From NCBI GenBank assembly GCA_013398295.1, contig VZSF01003595.1:124001-188000 (forward strand): 64,000 nt of DNA, read 5' to 3'. Positions within the stretch are counted from its first letter, which is position 1; each line of letters begins with the position of its first letter. The notes beneath the pieces were generated by a model that was not told the DNA's origin, searched no databases, and worked only from the letters and a program-made list of their open reading frames with translations. A program made the translations under genes and the position numbers. Shown here piece after piece: positions 38,005 to 49,478 of the stretch. This DNA is from Chionis minor. Taxonomy: Eukaryota > Chordata > Aves > Charadriiformes > Chionididae.

Positions 38005-38110
38005 GAGCAGCCCCATTTTATTAGCTGGGAAACTGAGACACAGGAAGATTAAATTATTTGCCTCCGGTCAGTTCCCAGCAAGAGAAAGAGCGCCATGTGT
38101 TATTGTCTGA
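38005..38110 (-). repeat. MIR-type SINE fragment, antisense
   Basis: 'CCCCATTTTATTAGCTGGG', 'AAACTGAGACACAGGAAGAT' and 'TAAATTATTTGCC' are the reverse complement of the best-known MIR core stretch ('ggcaagttacttaa...ctgtgcctcagtttcctcatctgtaaaatgggg'). This is the clearest MIR copy in the window. Confidence 0.75.
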
Positions 38111-39029
38111 GGGAAATGCCCTAATCAAGGCAGGCCAACATACAAGTCTTAGCTTGCACACCACTCAGCAGCAGTATAAGGCCAACCAGGACAGGGCTGC
38201 AGGACTGAACCTCCTGCTGTTGGGGACGTTGATCATACAGATACCTGTGCTCCAGGGTCACTTTGGCACCCAGCTTTCCTAGGACACTAGGAAGCCCACA
38301 TCATCTCCTGCTCATTAATAACTTCCATCTGTTTGAGTACATAGCACACGTCTTCTGCTCTCACACATACCAACAGCCTAAAATGCAGCTCAAGGGGACA
38401 AGAATGGCTTGTTAGCCCAGCACTGACCACCAAGTGATCACCTATTCCCAAAGTGCCAGTTTCCTCTACCTTCATCGTGGTCACTGCTTAGTCCTGAAGG
38501 GGAAGGCCGAATAACATATCACCGTTCTGTTAGGCTTTGTCATTTGTCTTTCTGAGGGTACTGGAGAGTTAGACATAATGTGAGCATGGAAAAACCAATG
38601 AAACACAGACAGAGCTCCACCTTGAACCTCCAGACAGTCACACAGACTAACAAGCTCTGCTCCTTTCACTCAATTCCTTATGTTCTTCTGAGACCGTGAA
38701 AAGGAACTTTATGATACGCTGTAAGGGATGAAGTATTAACTATCAAAAACTAGACTGAAGTAACCAAGAGCCTGGATTATTTTCTCTTTGATGTATGCTT
38801 ATGTAAATTCAAATAAATATGTTTAAATTCAACCTTTCTTCAATTCTAGCAGAGCTTATTAAATCTATTTAAGTGAGACAAGCTAGGCTCCATGTAATGC
38901 CAGAAACTCCCCTGACAGTTTGCCTTCCTGCTTAACGTGATACTCTACGATTACACATACCAGAGCTTTTCATTCAAGCATTTTAATTTACAAATACTTT
39001 TTACATTTTTGAACACCCCTGTGGGCAGG
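38111..39029. other. Unique non-coding DNA
   Basis: Nothing recognisable. 38780-38840 is AT-rich. Confidence 0.5.
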
Positions 39030-39130
39030 CATCAAGAGTCCACTTTATTCAAGAGTAATCAATTGAAGTGTGGAGAGGCAGCCTGTTTTGCTCCAGATCA
39101 TGCCCTGAAATACTAGCAGAGTTGGGTAAA
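39030..39130 (-). repeat. Possible MIR-type SINE fragment, antisense
   Basis: 'GTGTGGAGAGGCAGCCTG', then 'TTTTGCTCCAGATCATGCCC', then 'AGCAGAGTTGGGTAA', follows the order of antisense MIR ('gaggcacagagaggttaag...cttgcccaaggtcac...ggcagagctggga'). Similarity is weak and a profile search is needed. Confidence 0.35.
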
Positions 39131-39929
39131 CTCCTTCCTTGTCCCTCCTTGGTAGTTACTCAGAAACAGAATTTCCCTTAACAGCAGATACATTCTCTTA
39201 ATGTTGGGCCAAATGCTTAGAGCAGAGATGCAAAGAGCAAACTCAGTAGCAAACAAGTCAAAGGAAGCAAATAGAGACTAACCTTCCCCAGAACTGGCCA
39301 CAGCAAGGATATCCATCACTCTCTCTTTGCTAAGTTCACTTACCAAGCACATGCTGCTCTCCGTGGTGCAAATCTGTCAGACATTTCCTCCATGTCTCTT
39401 CCCAGAGCCAAGTATTTTCTAGGGGAGAAAAAAGTATTACTAAATGACAGCAACTCAGTCTTACGTTTTCTCAGACATCATACAAACCACACACTTGCAT
39501 GCAATCCTTCAGCAGGACTGGCAACCCATTACTCAGGCTCATCTTTTCTTTTTTTAAGTTGTGAGGTCCATTATTTCTACAGTTTTTAATGCCCGTTAAT
39601 AACATCGTTTACCCCTTTCACAGACCCAGAGATGAGGTCTGGTTAAGTCCAGTCTTTATGCCTGGTGGAGCGGGGAGAAGGCAGCTCAGCCTGAGTAGTA
39701 CTAACAAACACAGGTTCTAGCAGGACTCTTACCAGGGCCAGCTGCAGGGCACCAGCTCCTCTTCTGGTCAGCCTTCAGATAATTTCTGTCACCCCCTAAA
39801 CACCCAGAAGCCTTCAACTGTTACGTGTAGGCCTTAAAAGCAATAACTAAGAAGAGTCTCCCCTTCGCAGCCACGTACCTTGCACACAGGAACCCAGCTC
39901 CCACTAACACCTTTGCTTTGTGCCTGCAG
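39131..39929. other. Unique non-coding DNA
   Basis: No gene or repeat recognised. It ends in the acceptor-like tract that precedes the exon-like interval at 39930. Confidence 0.5.
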
Positions 39930-40035
39930 GAGGTGAGCCCTGGGGATGGAGCACAGCCGCCTCCGGCAGGCAGCTAACGCTTTCTTTGCTGCACTGCTGC
40001 CAGGGGCCTCAGGTGACACAGACTTTAAACGAAGG
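39930..40035 (+). other. Exon-like interval, unproven
   Basis: A pyrimidine-containing tract ends in GTGCCTGCAG at 39929, a good 3' splice site. An ATG at 39946 has G at -3 and G at +4. The frame then runs exactly 30 codons to AAGG/GTAAGC at 40035/40036, a good 5' splice site in phase 0. The predicted peptide starts MEHSRLRQAANAFF and is alanine-rich and basic at its end. I do not recognise it. Taken together it could be a first coding exon, but such combinations also arise by chance in 64 kb, and no neighbouring exon of the same transcript is evident. Confidence 0.2.
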
Positions 40036-42285
40036 GTAAGCCAAGAGCTCTTTGTGGCAGAAACTAGAGACCTCACTGCATGTCCAAACCAAGTTGCATC
40101 TGCATTTCTTTGTGTGCTCTTTGTAAGTGGAGTGTAATTATACATGAGGTAGCCCCTGACCTCCCTGGGTGTGGAGAGCACCTACAGCTTCGCACAAGAG
40201 TTACCCACGAGAGACTGCTCATGAGGCCACTCTGGAGAGGTCAAATTAGCAAAATGAGAACCAGCTGTGCTGGTTACAGCCACAGAGAACCAACAGCCCT
40301 TAGGCATTAGAAAAAAATCCACCTACCTTGTCTTTGCTTGGATTTTATAATGAGACAGTGACCTGGCTGCATCAAGGACAGAAGATAAAACCCAAGGTGT
40401 GGGGTTGTCTGTAGGAAGTGATCCAGGCTGCAGCAGTGAGAGCAACAGCACTGGGGAGCGAGCCTTGCAGCAGCATTTATGTTTGCAGGCCAGTCTTGAA
40501 AGATTTTAGTGGGATAAACCAAGGACTGCCATCCCTCCGTGTAAATAAAGGGATGTGTCATAAAGCTAACAGATCCCACTCTTAAGTAGTTCCCAAGAAT
40601 ATGAAGTGACAATGAGGTGCCTATGAAAATAACTTTCCTGCTGCCTGGGAAAAACCACTCCTAGGGTGATAACTCTGCAGCTGTGATCGATACAGGCTTT
40701 GAAACAAAACAGGGGCCTGAAAGACTCAGTGTATGGTCTGAGCAAAGACAACAAATAAAACTGAGGTATTTCTTAAAGGTCTGTGTCTTACCTTCAATTA
40801 TCAGCTTAAAGATAAGTTGTTGAAATGGTTACAGCCAGCCATTTGCTCTGTGGGAATCTCGTACACACCTGGCAAACACAGGGAGCAGTAAACTGGTGCT
40901 TGTGGCCTTTTTCCTACCCAGGGGATCATCCTGACACGTTGGGTCCACCATGCATTCCCAAAAACTCTTCAGGTGCCACTCGCTGGCTGCCCCATCACTT
41001 CAAAAAGTGATCAGGACTTTTTTTCAAATGTTCCCACAGAGAATTTTTACACTTGTATTGTGCCCTAAAGGCTGAAACTGAGGCTCATGATTCCAAAACC
41101 CCAGGGGCTCTATGGGAATTTTGCAGTTCATTTACACTGAGGCAGGATTTGCTGCCAGGTTTGAACTCCCAACACCTCCCACTGTTACCCTTTTGGACAC
41201 ACCACGTTCTGCTACCATTTCCTCCATGCTTTCCCATGAAGAACAAAGAAGCTCATGTCTGACAATTGCTCCACATAGATCACTAGGTGCGATTGTGGAG
41301 TCCAGTGATGGAAACGATTTACCCAATGGGTCAGTCCCACTCTTCTGCAGTGGGCCCTGCCCACCAGCTTTCTCTGTTACTGACTGTGGCGAGTTCGGCA
41401 GAAAATGGTTGCCGTTTTTTAAGACCTGTGTTCCACAAAACCAAAGTTATAATGGACAGAGAATAAGCAAGCTCAGTTCCTGAAGAAATAGACTGATTGC
41501 TCTTCCTCCCTCATGTCACTCCACGGACTCTAGGGCAATTTCGCTGAAGGTGGACTCACCCATCTGGGGGAAAACAAGGCTTCCTTCAAATCCTCTTTTA
41601 TTTACTCCAGTCAGCTGTGCTGACTGTATCGATTCAATCAGCTATTTCCTTAACCATAAAACCAGATGTGCGCCGTCATGGCCCATCTACAGGGACTGAA
41701 GCCATGCCATTTAGAAAATGCAGAATAAAAATAAAAAAAATCCCAAGAAAGCTGAGATATGCTGATGTTTGGAGCTCTCAGAATTTCCTAGGTAAATTGC
41801 TTTTCTTTTGAGTCCCATTTATTTTTGTTACCTCCAAAGAACTGTTTTAGCCACATTTCTTGGAAACAGCGTTGAGATCTAATGGGTTGTTACTGATGTA
41901 TATTCTCAGGGGAGAGGCTGGAGAATAGAGGGGATATAGCATTATCTTTGGTTCTGGGCATCAGTGACTTCTGCAAGCAATGTGGTGCAGTACATGTCAT
42001 TCTTTGGTGAGGCAATTAATTACTTTGGTCCCCAATGAGAAGAACTATTCAGCTTAAAAGAAACACTGCAGTCCTTTATACTTAGGTTAGCTTCTGGGCA
42101 TCTGGGTGGGTGTGTGAATTAGGGAGGCTGTATTGCTCAGTTTTCCTCTGTTTCTTCTCAGACCATGTTCTGTTGTTTTCCACTGTACTTCTTATGAACA
42201 CTGCCACCCGAGGCAGGTCAGTGCACCAGTTCCTCTTTGCCGAGTCACCTAGGAAATGTGTCCCGGCTTCATCTCAGCTTTAAGT
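40036..42285. other. Non-coding DNA with possible old repeat remnant
   Basis: No gene recognised. Around 41100-41150, 'CTATGGGAATTTTGCAGTTC' then 'TTACACTGAGGCAGGATTTG' resembles an old sauropsid repeat motif ('atgggagttttgccattgacttcaatggggccaggattt'), but the match is short. The rest is featureless. Confidence 0.4.
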
Positions 42286-42310
42286 ACCTGGTAGCTTTAA
42301 GCTACCAGGT
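42286..42310. repeat. 25-bp near-perfect palindrome
   Basis: The 12-base arm ACCTGGTAGCTT (42286-42297) is followed by a single T and then its exact reverse complement AAGCTACCAGGT (42299-42310). The flanking bases do not extend the symmetry. Arms of 12 with a 1-base centre are rare by chance in a window of this size. Confidence 0.95.
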
Positions 42311-43553
42311 CTCCAGGTCACTTATTCCCCAAATGAGCCTAAGGAGCAGAGGAAGGGAAGGATCCCCATTGAGGATTGTGACGAGTTTTCCATGCCCAAA
42401 ACACAACAGGTCCACACACCCCTTGTCTAACAACCCATGGAGCCTGCCCATACGTTGCTTTTGCTGGGATGGAGACGCAGAGTGAGGAAACACCTGCGCT
42501 GCGGGAGACTATGCCCCATCTGAGCTGCAGCTACAGAGAGGAGCCTTTGTACAGGAACGGGGTGGGATTTGCTGCCTGAAGAGTGCTTTAAGCAACATGG
42601 CTGTAATATGCTACAAGCTAGATCGTAGACATTCCTGGGGCAGCTTTCCAGAATGTGCATAAACTTGGGATGTATGTATAAAACACCATACAATGTGGGC
42701 CCTGAGAGGCCTGGAGATTGCATGGCATTGCCTTTGTACACACGTCGATCGATTCTTGCTCTACTTTGGAGAAATTAGCTTGTAATGTCATATCTCTCCA
42801 ATGCACAAAGACTCATCTTCTGATTGCGTTGGGCCTTGATTGCCACCACAGGGTGATGTAGCTGTGTAGCTGTTTTATGGTATTACCATAAGTACCATGC
42901 ATAGGAAGGCAATGAGAACACGAGACTGGGCTGTGTTACTGAGTAGGCTGCAGAGTCTCTGAGCTGGTCCATGCTGAGGTCCCAGTTGCAAAGGCAGAGT
43001 CACAAGTGATTCACTGAGTATCTTAGAAGATGGATGATTCAAATTCAGGAATTACTGAACAGCACTCAGAAAAAGCCATATCCAAATGACTACCTAAGCA
43101 GTATCTGTCCCATGTACATCTCAGCTCTATGTCCAGTCCTGTGTCATTTTAATGTTACTTGGAAAAAAACCCCACATAGAGGGGAAATATGGCATTACAG
43201 ACAACACATACTCCAAAGAGACAAAGCATAAACCCAGTTCTAATGGCTGAGTACTCCCAGTCTCTGGGGAAAGATCGCTGCCCTGTAGATGTGGTTTCCT
43301 CTGGTGCAAGGTGATTCTCCAGACCTTACAAGAGTCAGTGGGGGTCTTTCCGTTGATGCAATGATAATGCCTTCATGTAATTGAGCAATGCTGATTAAAA
43401 CCAAAAGTAAGAGAATATTTTCCAAAGATGACTTGCTATTTTTCCCTCTTAAAAGAGCTGTCTGACATCTAAAGAGTGGAGCTCTGTGTGGTCATGGGCA
43501 CACACATAAATTAGTCTAGAGGTAACTTGTGTCCCTGTCATAACTGTCATGGT
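42311..43553. other. Unique non-coding DNA
   Basis: No gene or repeat recognised. A smaller palindrome (arms TTATGGTA/TACCATAA around one T) is at 42875-42891, close to chance expectation. Confidence 0.5.
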
Positions 43554-43579
43554 TGCAGAGAGAAATTGCAGAGAGAAAT
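43554..43579 (+). repeat. Perfect 13-bp tandem duplication
   Basis: TGCAGAGAGAAAT occurs twice head to tail with no mismatch, which suggests a recent slippage event. Confidence 0.9.
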
Positions 43580-43866
43580 AAGTCAATGGGAACAACAAGC
43601 TCTGGAAACACATACAGCCAAATGTCGGGTTTAAAAGCAGAAAAACGTCATATGTACTGTTCTGCTCCTGACCTGTACTTTACACTGTACTATTTTGTGT
43701 GTTGTTCTTTCTCTTCCCCAGAGCAGACACAAACCAGATCTTAAAACATTCACAATGAATTTCCAAATCAATAACATGTGAGACTTTGTCTAAAAGGTAA
43801 AGTTGTTGTAAAAATCAATGTCAGAAAGAATGCTTTGCCAATTCAATTATACTTCTTCTCAAGCTG

Positions 43867-43896
43867 AAAAAAAAAAAAAAGAGAAAAGAAAAAAGA
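43867..43896. repeat. A14 run and purine-rich tract
   Basis: Fourteen A followed by GAGAAAAGAAAAAAGA. No retroposon body is recognised upstream. Confidence 0.85.
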
Positions 43897-45814
43897 TGTG
43901 GGTTTATTTCAAGCCCAATAAATGTTCCTTGGACTAACATCCTGATTTTGTAAATATTCTCAGGGCTTCTTATGCCAGCTCCCCTCAAGGGGTCATAATT
44001 AACTTTAAATAGGGTTACCTTGTTTCAGAATCAGTCTAATGTCAAGCAGTGTTTCTGCCTGTGTCCACAATTTTAAAATAATGTTGTGTCCATTAGATGG
44101 CATGAAGGCTTCCCAGAAATGGAAACCATACGTCAAAATTTAAACACAAATAAGTGTGATTAGACATGGCAGCTGTCTAGCAAATATTCCGCTCTTTCAC
44201 CGAGTTTTGGGCAAAATATGAATGATTGTACCAATTCCAGTAAGCGCAGAACCAGAAAGGCTCCCACATTACCCTCTGCTTCTCAAGGCAAGTTTCATTT
44301 TAAGATTGACCCCAAGGAAAAAGAAAACAGCAAGATAAAAGTATAAACAGCTGTGCTCCTGCTGGCTTAGCTGGAGACTTCAAGGAGTTTGTGAATCACT
44401 CAAAGACATGTAGTATACAGCACCCAGCCAAACTGCTGAATCCAGGCCACTGTGGGAAGGGCTGAACGGCACAGCAAAATCCTTATACAGCTGTGGTATC
44501 ACAGAGGTGCAGAGGCCATCAGATTTCTTCACTGGACATGATCTCTCTCTATTCCATACTGCCTGGTGTGCGCAAACCTCTTTCAAGCTCCACATGGAGT
44601 GAAAGTATTTTTTTGGGCAATAATAATCTTTTTGATTTGCATTTGTAGAGGATAGTTCTGAACCACGATTCACGTTGCTGGAAGCTGCTTCAATGCAATA
44701 ATGCAGGCAGAAACCGTAAGAGTTCTAGTCTCTGATCTGGACTTGCATTTCTGCCCTTGGCATGGAGATGTCACCTCTGTGCCTTATGGACAGGGAACAC
44801 CTGCCTGCCTGGCAGGGCTGATGTGAGGGTCTTTTGTGGTGCTGAGCCTGGAAATCCTTTAACTGCAAAGGGGCAAGAGGCCAAAATGTGGCAGTAGATA
44901 ACCACTGTCATACTAATGCACACTCTAGTGTATACTACATGCAGTTTAATTCCAGATCCTCCCTCTCTACCAAGACATGGGAACATCCTTGTATCCAGCT
45001 AACAATGCTTGTCACATCCCAGTCCTTGTCAACAGACTGTCAATAATCTTCCCATAGCTGAAAGAAAATCTCTAGGAAGTAAATACCAACACCGGTAATT
45101 TAGGTGCAAAGACAAACTCTCAATGACCCTGTCCTCCCTCACATGACAGAAATCTCTTATAAATATACACCAAATACAAAATCAGTTACAGAAACACCCT
45201 GGAAATCTGTACTTGGTTATCTTGAAACCAAACCATGTCAGGAATTTGGGTAAGTTTTTGCTTAAAGACTATAATTATTGGCACTTGATCAGATACAGAC
45301 AAGTTAAGTTTCCAGTTTGTAAAGAGAGAAATGCAAAAGGAATTGGAATAGATTAATTTCACATGTTTAATTTCAGGACAGGTAGCTTTTTGAAGGAATA
45401 AGGAAAGATTAATATAAATCTGTGTAATAATAGTGCTGTAATTTATAAGAGAGTTTTAAAACTTCCAGTCCTTGAGTTTTTGCAATATTTAGAAGTTTTG
45501 GGTTTCTTCCCCAATATGGTATCAAGTGAGTAAGATTCAGCAGTTGTTGGACATGTATTTATTACTGTTTCTGCCAAATACTTGATTACATTCCTTGGTT
45601 TGTCCCTCAACAGGAGAAGAACAAAGTTCAAAGGTATATTCTGTAACTTTTTAAGACTCACATTTCTAATTACGTTCTCAGTAAATGCTAGTGTAATACC
45701 CATCCCAAACACAACCGGGTCTTGTCTGTGCCTCTCCATAGAGTGCTTGCACTAAAGTATTTACTGTCCTTACAAATGAAAGGATTTAAGGCAGAAGCAC
45801 TCCTTGCATTTCAG
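43897..45814. other. Non-coding DNA
   Basis: No gene or repeat recognised. A minus-strand ATG frame (45443-45739, 98 codons) has a fairly protein-like composition but no known domain and no splice signals that I can defend. A CTCF-like but weak CCATTAGATGGC is at 44092-44103. Confidence 0.45.
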
Positions 45815-45920
45815 AAGGTGAAGTGTGACAGGGAGATTCAATGCTTTATCCAAGATCCTGTGTTGTACCTTTTGCAAAGGGCAGAATCCTTGGAATCCTT
45901 CAGCCTTGATCCAAATCCTT
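45815..45920 (-). repeat. Possible MIR-type SINE fragment, antisense
   Basis: 'TTTCAGAAGGTGAAGTGTG', 'ACAGGGAGATTCAATGCTTT', 'ATCCAAGATCCTGTG' and 'GGGCAGAATCCTTGG' follow the order of antisense MIR ('tttacagatggggaactgaggcacagggagattaa...cccaaggtcac...ggcagaacc'). Old and diverged. Confidence 0.5.
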
Positions 45921-46047
45921 AAGCATGTCATCTATTGCAGAATAATGATATAGATGGGTCTCCTTGGAGGAGAGATTGTTCTCTGCAGACGTTCCTGACA
46001 GGACAGCAGCTATCCTATCTCTGTATGGTTCCGTGGCTGTCTTGCAG

Positions 46048-46187
46048 GTGATGAAGTACGAAGCTGTTGGTCATTTTCCTGCTGTGGAAGAGGACAGCAG
46101 CTGTGAGCAAGAAGCAGAAATCAGGAAGTGGATAATTGCATATGACCATGAAAAACAGCAGTTGAACGCAGTGGTTTCCAGAGAAGG
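46048..46187 (+). other. Exon-like interval, unproven
   Basis: A pyrimidine-leaning tract ends in GTCTTGCAG at 46047, and a donor-like AAGG/GTATGA follows at 46187/46188. The 140 bases between are fully open in the phase that continues the surrounding frame. The 46 complete codons encode a hydrophilic, glutamate- and lysine-rich peptide beginning VMKYEAVGHFPAVEEDSS. The composition is more protein-like than other frames here. The family is not recognised. The surrounding frame starts at TTG, so an independent gene start is unlikely. If real it is an internal exon with a phase-2 end. Confidence 0.2.
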
Positions 46188-49100
46188 GTATGAACAGCAC
46201 AGGAGCATGTTTTGAAAGGATGTGGCTATTTGGAGTAATGTGATAGATTCTGAAGGAAAAACAGCTTTGCTTTTTGGAATAGATGTCAAAAACCAGCTCA
46301 GGCAGTAACAATTGTTACTGGCACAGCTAATCACATAGGACTATGAATTTCCCCGGGTCTTCAGCTCAGCTTAGACACCATTGCAAAAATATTAGGGCAA
46401 AGTTGGAGGATGAAATGACCTGCAAGGAATGGTCAGACCTGTAAAGTGAGGGGCTTGCCAAGACAAGAGATCAGGGAAGGGGGGAGCAGAGGTGTGCTGC
46501 AGCTGTTGATCTTTCATAGGGGTGCATACCAAATCGCCTAACTTACAAGTGTATTGTAGAGGAGGCTGGGACTATCACAGCAAATCTACTGCCCGGCCCA
46601 AAAAAGTGGAAGATCCTGGAAAACAGAATATGCTGCAAAAATAAAGAACAACATCTAAGATGCTAGGGCCAACCCATTTGTGATTGCTTCCTCCTGGAGG
46701 AATCACTTCAGGGAAACCTGTGGTCATTATTGATGCCTTGCAGACTGCCTGCAAGTCAGCCTCTCTCCAGCACCTCATTTTCCCATGCTGAAACTGTCAT
46801 GTTAATGCACTTCTCATTGGGATACTGAAGGCAACTGATGTTGGTAAAAAAACTTTGGAATCTGCAAAGGAACATTTGTAGGGAATGGGATTATAACGCC
46901 AGGATTTATGATGTAAACCTCAGTAGGCAGAGCACATTGCAGGACACAACCCTCAAAACATCCCCATCAAGCCTTCTTTTCTCCAAAGATCTCTGCTTCC
47001 ACTGTAGAAGCAATAAAATACTTTAAAAATACTGCATGAACAACAAATAAGGCCAATTGTCAAAGTACAGACCAACAGATCACCTGGAAACACTCCAAAA
47101 AAATCACAGTCCTCTTTAGCTATTGTATTTTGTATTAAAAAGGTATCATATCTGGTTCTTTACCTAAAACATTGCTAGACAAGACGGAAGAGGTATTAAA
47201 ACCCTTCCAGAAGTTTTATTAGGGAAGAAATGCACAATGGGGAGAGAATATCCTTGCAGTATCTTTTCACAAATTAACTGGCAGCCGTGAAAGCCATTTC
47301 CTTCCAAAAGCCCATGCTGATGTTACGTTGGATCTCATGAAAATAGGCATAAAGTCTGACTTACCAAGATGACTCCACTGGCTTTAAGCCTCAATGAATA
47401 ATATAACCCTAAAAATAGTTTTAGAGTCTATAAAATCAAAACAAAGTTTGATGTAAATACAGTTTTGCAAGTAAAAATGAAAATATTGAGTTCTCTATTA
47501 GGAAAACACATGTAATAGCTTGGGAAAATTTGTTTGAATGCAATGAACTTTGTGGATATCAGTACGAAAGGCAAGCTTTTCTAAGAATATAATCTCATTT
47601 TTACTGAATGTCAGAAAACTGAAAAGTTCCTTCCATAAGGTGACAGGAAAATCCTATTGGGACCTGGCTGTGGATACTGGGATTGATTTGCTCCTGTGAC
47701 TTGTTTTAACTGAGCTACTCCTGCATGGCGGTGATACTTCTCTCCTCAGATACCCCTGGGAGCCAGGCTGTGCTGCCGTTGCTGTTTTACACATGGGGAA
47801 CAAAGGCAGACAGGAGTAAAGGGCCAGATTTCTAACTGCACTTGTTTATGAAAATCAAAGGATTTGTTGAAACACAGCTCAAACATGCCTAGACAGGGCT
47901 TGATTTCCTTCCAGCTCGCTCCAATGGGAGGCTCCCAAATAGTATAAAATACAACACCTGAATGTTATGATGAAAGGTGAGAGACATCTGTTGCAGAATC
48001 TGCTGGCTACTGTGATCCCAATAGCTTTCCTGTGCTCATCCTTGCTATGATGGTCTGGAGATGTCAGAAAACCACATGGAATGGCTGCAATTAACTCTGG
48101 CCTCGAGACTGTGAATGAGGCAGCTTTTAAAGTGCAGCCATAAGGATGCCATTGGCATCTGTTCCAGTCCACTCATGCATCAACAGCCACACCACATGGG
48201 AAGGTGTCCTGAATGTCCAGCAAATGTTTTCCACGTAGATTTGGGGAGGAATGTAGCTTTTCAGGTTAGTCCCTCTGAACTCTGAAGATGACTTAATAGA
48301 TCAGGGAGTTTCTGCCAAAGGAGTTTTGCCTCTGCTCTGTATGAAGCTTGCTGAAACTTTTAGACACTCCCTTGGTGATTTTATGAACTGCTTCTTTAGA
48401 AAAAAACCACAAACAGCCCAGGACAAGCGCAGTGCAAGTCTCCTGGTGGTAAAATGTACTTAGAGCCTTTCAGAGAGACTGTCCAGAGGTGCTATTACTC
48501 AAGGCAAATCTGGACTGTTTCTTAGTTGCACATTTCTCTCTTAGTTTATGTTTGAACACAGACTTGGAGTAAGTCCAAGGGCTCCTTCAGTCATCCCATG
48601 TAGTCTTAAGCACAAACTTAAGAGGTGCAGAGCATCCACACATTGGTTGTATTCCTGCTTAGCAGATCCCCAAAAGAAACTGTAAGCTCCCAGCACATAG
48701 GAGATCACGGGTGCACGTTCTGCCAACAAAGTGAGTAGGCTTAAAAAATACAGGCTTTCAAATATGATTAAAAGGCCAGGTAGTCTCTAAGCCAGAAGAG
48801 AATAATCTCTCTGTCTCTGTGAAGTCCCTTCCTTTCCAGCGGCTGTACTGGCTGCTGCGGCCAAGCCAGAATGAAAGATGCGTTGCATGACTTTCAGTAT
48901 TTACTCTCACAGGAAGCGCAGTATCCTGTCTGGCTGTTGGTATGCTCACCACCTGACTCCAGCACACTCCAAAACAGCGAAGTCTTTTTACCCAACTGGA
49001 ATGTGCTGCAGTTCAAATGCCAGGAATAAAATAAGCACGAAGGGCCGCTCTATTAACTGGGAGGTCAGCACACTATTTGCTTAAGGGTTAGCACTGAATT

Positions 49101-49445
49101 GGGCTCTTTCTGTTGCAGCCGGGCAAAGAGGCATGCCACTGTACATCTGCACGCTTACTGACTAACACAGCAGGGACTTCTAGAGACCTTGTGGCACTGC
49201 TGATCCTCCATGCTCCAGCCTTCAGCCGTTTGCGAGGGTGGCTAATAAAGAAAGGAGCCAAGTCTCAGTTGTCAAAGAGAGTTAAAATCTGCCCTACTCC
49301 ATAAGGCAACAGATGGTGAGCATGTCTCCAAAAATGGTCCTTCCAATGGACGTTTCTGTGATTCTGTGGTGTAACACCATCAGTAACAAAGAGGGAGTCC
49401 ACCACCTTTGCATTTGGTACTGATGCATTTGGCAGTATACAGCAC
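46188..49445. other. Non-coding DNA with possible repeat remnants
   Basis: No gene recognised. At 47755-47840, 'TTTTACACATGGGGAACAAA' and 'GGGCCAGATTTCTAACTG' recall the antisense MIR core and the terminus of the palindromic MITE-like repeat respectively. Both matches are too short to call. Confidence 0.4.
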
Positions 49446-49478
49446 CTGGGCCTGGGTCCACCACTGACCCAGGCCCAG
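49446..49478. repeat. Perfect hairpin, 13-bp arms, 7-nt loop
   Basis: Left arm CTGGGCCTGGGTC (49446-49458), loop CACCACT, right arm GACCCAGGCCCAG (49466-49478). The arms are exact reverse complements and GC-rich, so the hairpin would be stable. It abuts the start of the recognisable CR1 fragment. Confidence 0.95.

Noticed and set aside
41100..41150. Old sauropsid repeat remnant
   Set aside because: The similarity is suggestive but too short and diverged for a feature of its own.
42875..42891. 17-bp palindrome TTATGGTA/TACCATAA
   Set aside because: AT-rich arms of eight bases are expected occasionally by chance.
44092..44103. Second CTCF-like motif CCATTAGATGGC
   Set aside because: Three mismatches in the extended 15-base core, too degenerate to report.
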